Part shown: piece by piece, positions 7,506 through 10,392 of the stretch
Layout of the letters: the number at the start of each line of letters is the position of its first letter
How positions within the stretch are numbered: position 1 is the stretch's first letter
NCBI GenBank assembly: GCA_031379665.1
Contig: JANNFI010000017.1
Location: 1-10,392, forward strand
Origin: SZUA-254 sp031379665
Lineage (GTDB): Bacteria; Bacteroidota; Ignavibacteria; UBA10030; SZUA-254
Direction: 5' to 3'
Length of the DNA: 10,392 nucleotides
Position numbers and translations under genes: made by a program
The notes under the pieces: generated by a model
What the model was told of the DNA's origin: nothing
Seen by the model: only the letters and a program-made list of their open reading frames with translations
Database searches by the model: none

Positions 7506-8607
7506 ATGTTCGACGACAGCCGGCAAAAACTGAAGGAATACGAGGAGAAAGTGTCGACCCTCCGGAGGTATCTTTGACCTCGATGCCAAGGAAAGGGAAA
7601 TTGCAGAACTGGAGACCCGCGCCCACGCTCCCGGATTCTGGAACGACAACACGTCGGCCCAGAAGATCATGCAACAACTCGATGAGCGAAAGTCGTGGAC
7701 CGAGGCCTGGGCAAAGGTCAGGAGGCGGATCGACGACGTCGCCGTCCTGATCGACCTCGGCGAGGAGGCGGGCGACCCCTCCGTTGACGTCGAGATCACG
7801 AAGGAATTCACCGCCGTTGCGAAGGAAATCGGCGAGCTCGAATTCCGCAACATGCTCAGCGGCGAGGACGATCCCAAGAACTGCATCCTCACCATCCACG
7901 CCGGCGCCGGGGGCACCGAAGCCCAGGACTGGGCCGAAATGCTCCTGCGGATGTACCTGCGATGGTGTGAACGTCGCGGGTATAAGACCTTCCTCCTTGA
8001 CGAGCAGGCGGGGGAGGGCGCGGGGCTCAAGAGCGTTGACATCGAGGTGCAGGGCTCGTTTGCCTACGGATACCTGAAGGCGGAGAACGGGGTCCACCGG
8101 ATCGTGCGCATCTCACCCTTCGACTCCAACGCCAGGCGCCACACTTCGTTCGCCTCCGTGTTCGTCTACCCCGAAATCGAGGAGGACGTCGACATCGAGA
8201 TCAACGCCGTCGACCTCAGGATCGACACATTCCGGTCCGGCGGCAAGGGAGGGCAGAACGTCAACAAGGTCGAGACGGCCGTTCGGATCACGCACATGCC
8301 GAGTGGCATTGTGGTCGCCTGCCAGCAGGAACGGTCGCAGTTCCAGAACAAGGAGCGCGCGTTGAAGATGCTGAAATCCCGGCTCTACCAGCAGCGGAAG
8401 GAAGCGGAGGAGGCGCGGCTCTCCGCCATCGAGAGCACCAAGAAGAAGATCGAGTGGGGGAGCCAGATCCGGTCGTACGTCTTCCATCCCTATAACCTCG
8501 TCAAGGACCACCGCACCGATGTCGAGACGAGCGCAGTCCACGACGTGATGGACGGCGCCCTGGACGACTTCATGCGCGCCTACCTCCTCGAATTCGGTCG
8601 GCGCTGA
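7506..8607 (+). CDS. prfB: Peptide chain release factor 2, expressed by programmed +1 frameshift
   Basis: RF2 ends translation at UGA and UAA codons. The gene starts at ATG 7506, runs 23 codons to CTT, meets an in-frame TGA (7575-7577), and continues in the +1 frame from GAC (7576) to the TGA at 8605-8607. The joined product is 366 residues, matching the usual ~365. The stop-recognition tripeptide is SPF (203-205), diagnostic of RF2 rather than RF1, and the peptidyl-hydrolysis motif is GGQ (248-250) within SGGKGGQNVNKVET. Without the frameshift the product would be a 23-residue peptide, and an automatic call from the later ATG at 7669 would lose 54 residues. No clear ribosome-binding site precedes the ATG; only four bases separate it from the previous gene, so coupling is likely. 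It is the only release factor gene in the window. Confidence 0.97.
7564..7578 (+). promoter_or_regulatory. prfB programmed +1 frameshift site (autoregulation by RF2)
   Basis: The site reads GGAGG TAT CTT TGA C. It combines an internal Shine-Dalgarno-like GGAGG (7564-7568), three bases, the slippery CTT (7572-7574), the in-frame TGA (7575-7577) and a following C. This is the same architecture as the E. coli site (AGGGGG TAT CTT TGA C). When RF2 is scarce, the ribosome pauses at UGA and slips forward one base, so that GAC is read and full-length RF2 is made; when RF2 is plentiful, termination wins. The TGA-C context is a weak terminator, as expected. Confidence 0.97.
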
Positions 8608-8616
8608 ACCGTGGAC

Positions 8617-8624
8617 GAGGAGGG
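8617..8624 (+). promoter_or_regulatory. Strong ribosome-binding site of the first Lol-type permease
   Basis: GAGGAGGG lies six bases before the ATG at 8631 in the 23-base gap after prfB. It is one of the best anti-Shine-Dalgarno matches in the window and fixes the start of the permease gene. Confidence 0.8.
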
Positions 8625-8630
8625 AACGAT

Positions 8631-9857
8631 ATGACCCCCGCAGGAGTCTCCTGGTTCATCGCCCGCAGGTTTTTCATGACAGTCCGGAGGTCTCCGCTCC
8701 TATCGTTCATCTCGACGATCGCCATCGCGGGCGTCTGCCTCGGGACGGCGGCGCTCATCATCGCCCTCTCGATCCTCGACGGCTTCGAGCGGGAGATCAA
8801 GGAGAAGGTCATCAGTTTCACATCCCACATCCACGTAACCGGCTACGGCAACAAACCGCTCGACGACCCCGATCGCTCGGTCAGGATCCTCCGCGAGGGT
8901 GTTCCGGGGATACGCTCGATCATGCCCTATGCCGCCCGGGAGGGGATGATCCGTTCGCGCGAAGGAGTCGAGGGAGTCTACCTCAAGGGGATCGACACGT
9001 CGCGCGACGATGGCAGGCTCAGGGCGCAGATCACCGGGGGCGCCTATTTTTCGGGGGCCCCGGGCGCGCTGGCGCCGATCGTGATGGGGAAGAGCCTGGC
9101 GTGGAGATTGAGCGTCTCACCGGGTGACACCGTGTTCGTCTTCGCCCTCGCCGGCGGGGGCGCCGCGGACCTCTCGCCGCGGGGAAAGAAATTCGTCCTC
9201 ACGGGGACGTTCGAATCGGGGATGACCGAATACGACGAGGTCTTCGCAGCGACGACCCTCGATGCGGCCGGCGACCTCTTCCGGCTCCCGGGCAGGGTCA
9301 CCGGGTACGACGTGATGGTCCACGACGTGACGAAGATAGACACGATTGCCTCGTCGATCGAGTCGGCGCTCGGCTATCCCCACGCCGCCCGATCCGTTTA
9401 TTCCGTCTACCGCAACCTCTTCTCCTGGGCGGAGCTCCAGAAAAAACTCTCCCCGATCCTCCTGAGCCTCATTGTGATCGTCGCGACGGTGAACATCATC
9501 GGCACCGTCTTGATGTTCGTGCTCGATAAATCGCGGGAGATCGGCGTCCTCAAATCGCTCGGCGCGGGCGTCGCCCTCATCAGGAGGATCTTCCTCATCC
9601 AGGGATTGCTGATCGGCGCCGCCGGAGTCCTCCTCGGGGACCTCCTCGCGCTCGTCCTCCTCTGGATCCAGTCCGAGTACGCCCCGCTCTCTCTCCCGGC
9701 GGACATCTACTACATGAACAGGGTCCCGGTCCACCTCGACCCGTGGAACTTCGCCGTCGTGAGCGCCGTGGCGCTGGCGCTCTCCTACGTCACCACGATC
9801 ATCCCCGCCCACGCGGCGGGCAGGACCGACCCCGTCAAGATTTTCCGGTTCGGGTAG
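8631..9857 (+). CDS. LolC/LolE-family lipoprotein-releasing ABC transporter permease
   Basis: Inner-membrane permease of 408 residues, typical of LolC/LolE. Such proteins pair with the ATPase LolD to extract outer-membrane lipoproteins from the inner membrane and hand them to LolA. The layout fits: transmembrane helix 1 at about 24-49, a large periplasmic domain at about 50-270, then three helices at about 273-300, 320-346 and 372-391. The FtsX-type loop EIGVLKSLGA (303-312) between helices 2 and 3, and the C-terminal DPVKIFRFG, are family hallmarks and contact the ATPase in known structures. It follows prfB by 23 bases with a strong ribosome-binding site and precedes a paralogous permease by 10. 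LolC, LolE and LolF cannot be told apart here, and other FtsX-family exporters are less likely because of the length and topology. Confidence 0.9.
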   Translation: MTPAGVSWFIARRFFMTVRRSPLLSFISTIAIAGVCLGTAALIIALSILDGFEREIKEKVISFTSHIHVTGYGNKPLDDPDRSVRILREGVPGIRSIMPYAAREGMIRSREGVEGVYLKGIDTSRDDGRLRAQITGGAYFSGAPGALAPIVMGKSLAWRLSVSPGDTVFVFALAGGGAADLSPRGKKFVLTGTFESGMTEYDEVFAATTLDAAGDLFRLPGRVTGYDVMVHDVTKIDTIASSIESALGYPHAARSVYSVYRNLFSWAELQKKLSPILLSLIVIVATVNIIGTVLMFVLDKSREIGVLKSLGAGVALIRRIFLIQGLLIGAAGVLLGDLLALVLLWIQSEYAPLSLPADIYYMNRVPVHLDPWNFAVVSAVALALSYVTTIIPAHAAGRTDPVKIFRFG

Positions 9858-9867
9858 GGCCGCCTTT

Positions 9868-10392
9868 ATGAACGCCACGGAACGATTCATCGGCTGGCGC
9901 TACCTCGTCTCCCGGAGGAGCATGCGGTTCATCAACGTGATCGGCATCGTGTCGGTCGCGGGGATCACCGTTGGAGTCGCCGCCCTGCTCGTGGCGCTCT
10001 CGGTCTTCAACGGATTCAACAGCGTCGTCACATCGGTGCTCGTCACCTTCGATCCCCACGTCAGGATTGAGAAACGGGGGTTCATGGACAGCGCGGAGTA
10101 CGCGCGCACCGCCGCCGTCGTCCGTTCCGAACCACGTGTCGCCGCGTCCTCCCCGTTCGTTTCGGGAAAGGCGATGCTCAGCGCGGGGTACCACCAGCGC
10201 GTCGTCTCCGTGCGAGGCATCGACGAGCGGGAGATCGACGCCGTGACCGGTATCGGAGCCAAAATGGTACTGGGGGGGACATCGCTCGGGGCGTCGGACG
10301 GCCTCCCCGGGATCATCGTCGGCATCACGCTCGCAGACCGCCTCAGTTCGGTTGTCGGCCACGAGGTCACGGTGGTCAGCCCCGCCGGCCTC
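9868..10392 (+). CDS. Second LolC/LolE-family permease (partial, runs off the window)
   Basis: An open frame of 175 codons with no stop before the window ends. The start is ATG 9868, ten bases after the previous permease; the upstream site is weak (AGGG at 9856-9859), so translation may be coupled. The N-terminus RFIGWRYLVSRR followed by a helix at about 22-46 (VIGIVSVAGITVGVAALLVA in its core) and then FNGFN mirrors the first permease (WFIARRFF, helix, LDGFE), showing that the two are paralogues. The remainder visible is the start of the periplasmic domain, including DPHVRIEKRG. The two genes probably encode the two halves of a LolC/LolE heterodimer. No ATPase gene is visible; a lolD gene would be expected just downstream or elsewhere. 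This gene is easily missed because it lacks a stop within the window. Confidence 0.9.
   Translation, partial: MNATERFIGWRYLVSRRSMRFINVIGIVSVAGITVGVAALLVALSVFNGFNSVVTSVLVTFDPHVRIEKRGFMDSAEYARTAAVVRSEPRVAASSPFVSGKAMLSAGYHQRVVSVRGIDEREIDAVTGIGAKMVLGGTSLGASDGLPGIIVGITLADRLSSVVGHEVTVVSPAGL

Noticed and set aside
7575..7577. In-frame stop suggesting prfB is a pseudogene
   Set aside because: The surrounding GGAGG-TAT-CTT-TGA-C is the known programmed frameshift signal, and the downstream +1 frame is intact over 343 codons.
7669..8607. prfB start at the internal ATG 7669
   Set aside because: The +1 frame is open and RF2-like upstream to 7576, including the conserved HAPGFWND segment; starting at 7669 would cut the N-terminal domain.
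9117..9890. Minus-strand open frame opposite the first Lol-type permease
   Set aside because: Highly charged antisense translation without a motif; the sense gene has clear membrane topology and family motifs.
1..10392. Mobile element, CRISPR array, tRNA/rRNA gene or defence system
   Set aside because: No direct-repeat array, terminal inverted repeats, transposase or integrase motif, or tRNA-like cloverleaf was seen; the strand is almost filled by identified conserved genes and one AtuA-type pair.

Overview
The window is a compact, GC-rich bacterial chromosome segment in which every recognisable gene lies on the + strand. Nothing points to mobile DNA: there is no transposase, integrase, CRISPR array, tRNA or rRNA gene. 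The final two genes encode LolC/LolE-type permeases, which imply a diderm (outer-membrane) bacterium. Protein flavour (GKGGQ-type RF2, AspRS C-terminus, long DnaE with an intact PHP metal site) loosely suggests the Bacteroidota/Ignavibacteriota (FCB) neighbourhood. That placement is inferred from memory of family sequences and is not secure.

Layout: (1) 1-93, the last 30 codons of a gene that best resembles prolyl-tRNA synthetase. (2) 168-3638, dnaE, the replicative DNA polymerase III alpha subunit. (3) A hairpin over the end of dnaE, then a short AT-rich gap that probably holds a promoter. (4) 3688-4011, thioredoxin. (5) 4024-5787, aspartyl-tRNA synthetase. (6) 5802-7175 and 7172-7501, a two-gene AtuA-type (DUF1446) pair whose reading frames overlap by 4 bases. 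(7) 7506-8607, prfB (release factor 2), interrupted by the classic in-frame UGA and read through by programmed +1 frameshifting. (8) 8631-9857 and 9868 to the window end, two adjacent paralogous LolC/LolE-family permeases, the second cut off by the window edge.

From thioredoxin onward the gaps are 23 bases or less, so trxA-aspS-AtuA pair-prfB-lol permeases look like one transcription unit mixing redox, translation, an AtuA-type module of unknown chemistry and lipoprotein export. There is no gene-free stretch longer than 74 bases. I found no convincing undescribed system. The most notable points are the prfB recoding site, the split AtuA pair inside a translation operon, the complete PHP metal-ligand set in DnaE, and a G-rich, possibly quadruplex-forming run inside dnaE.
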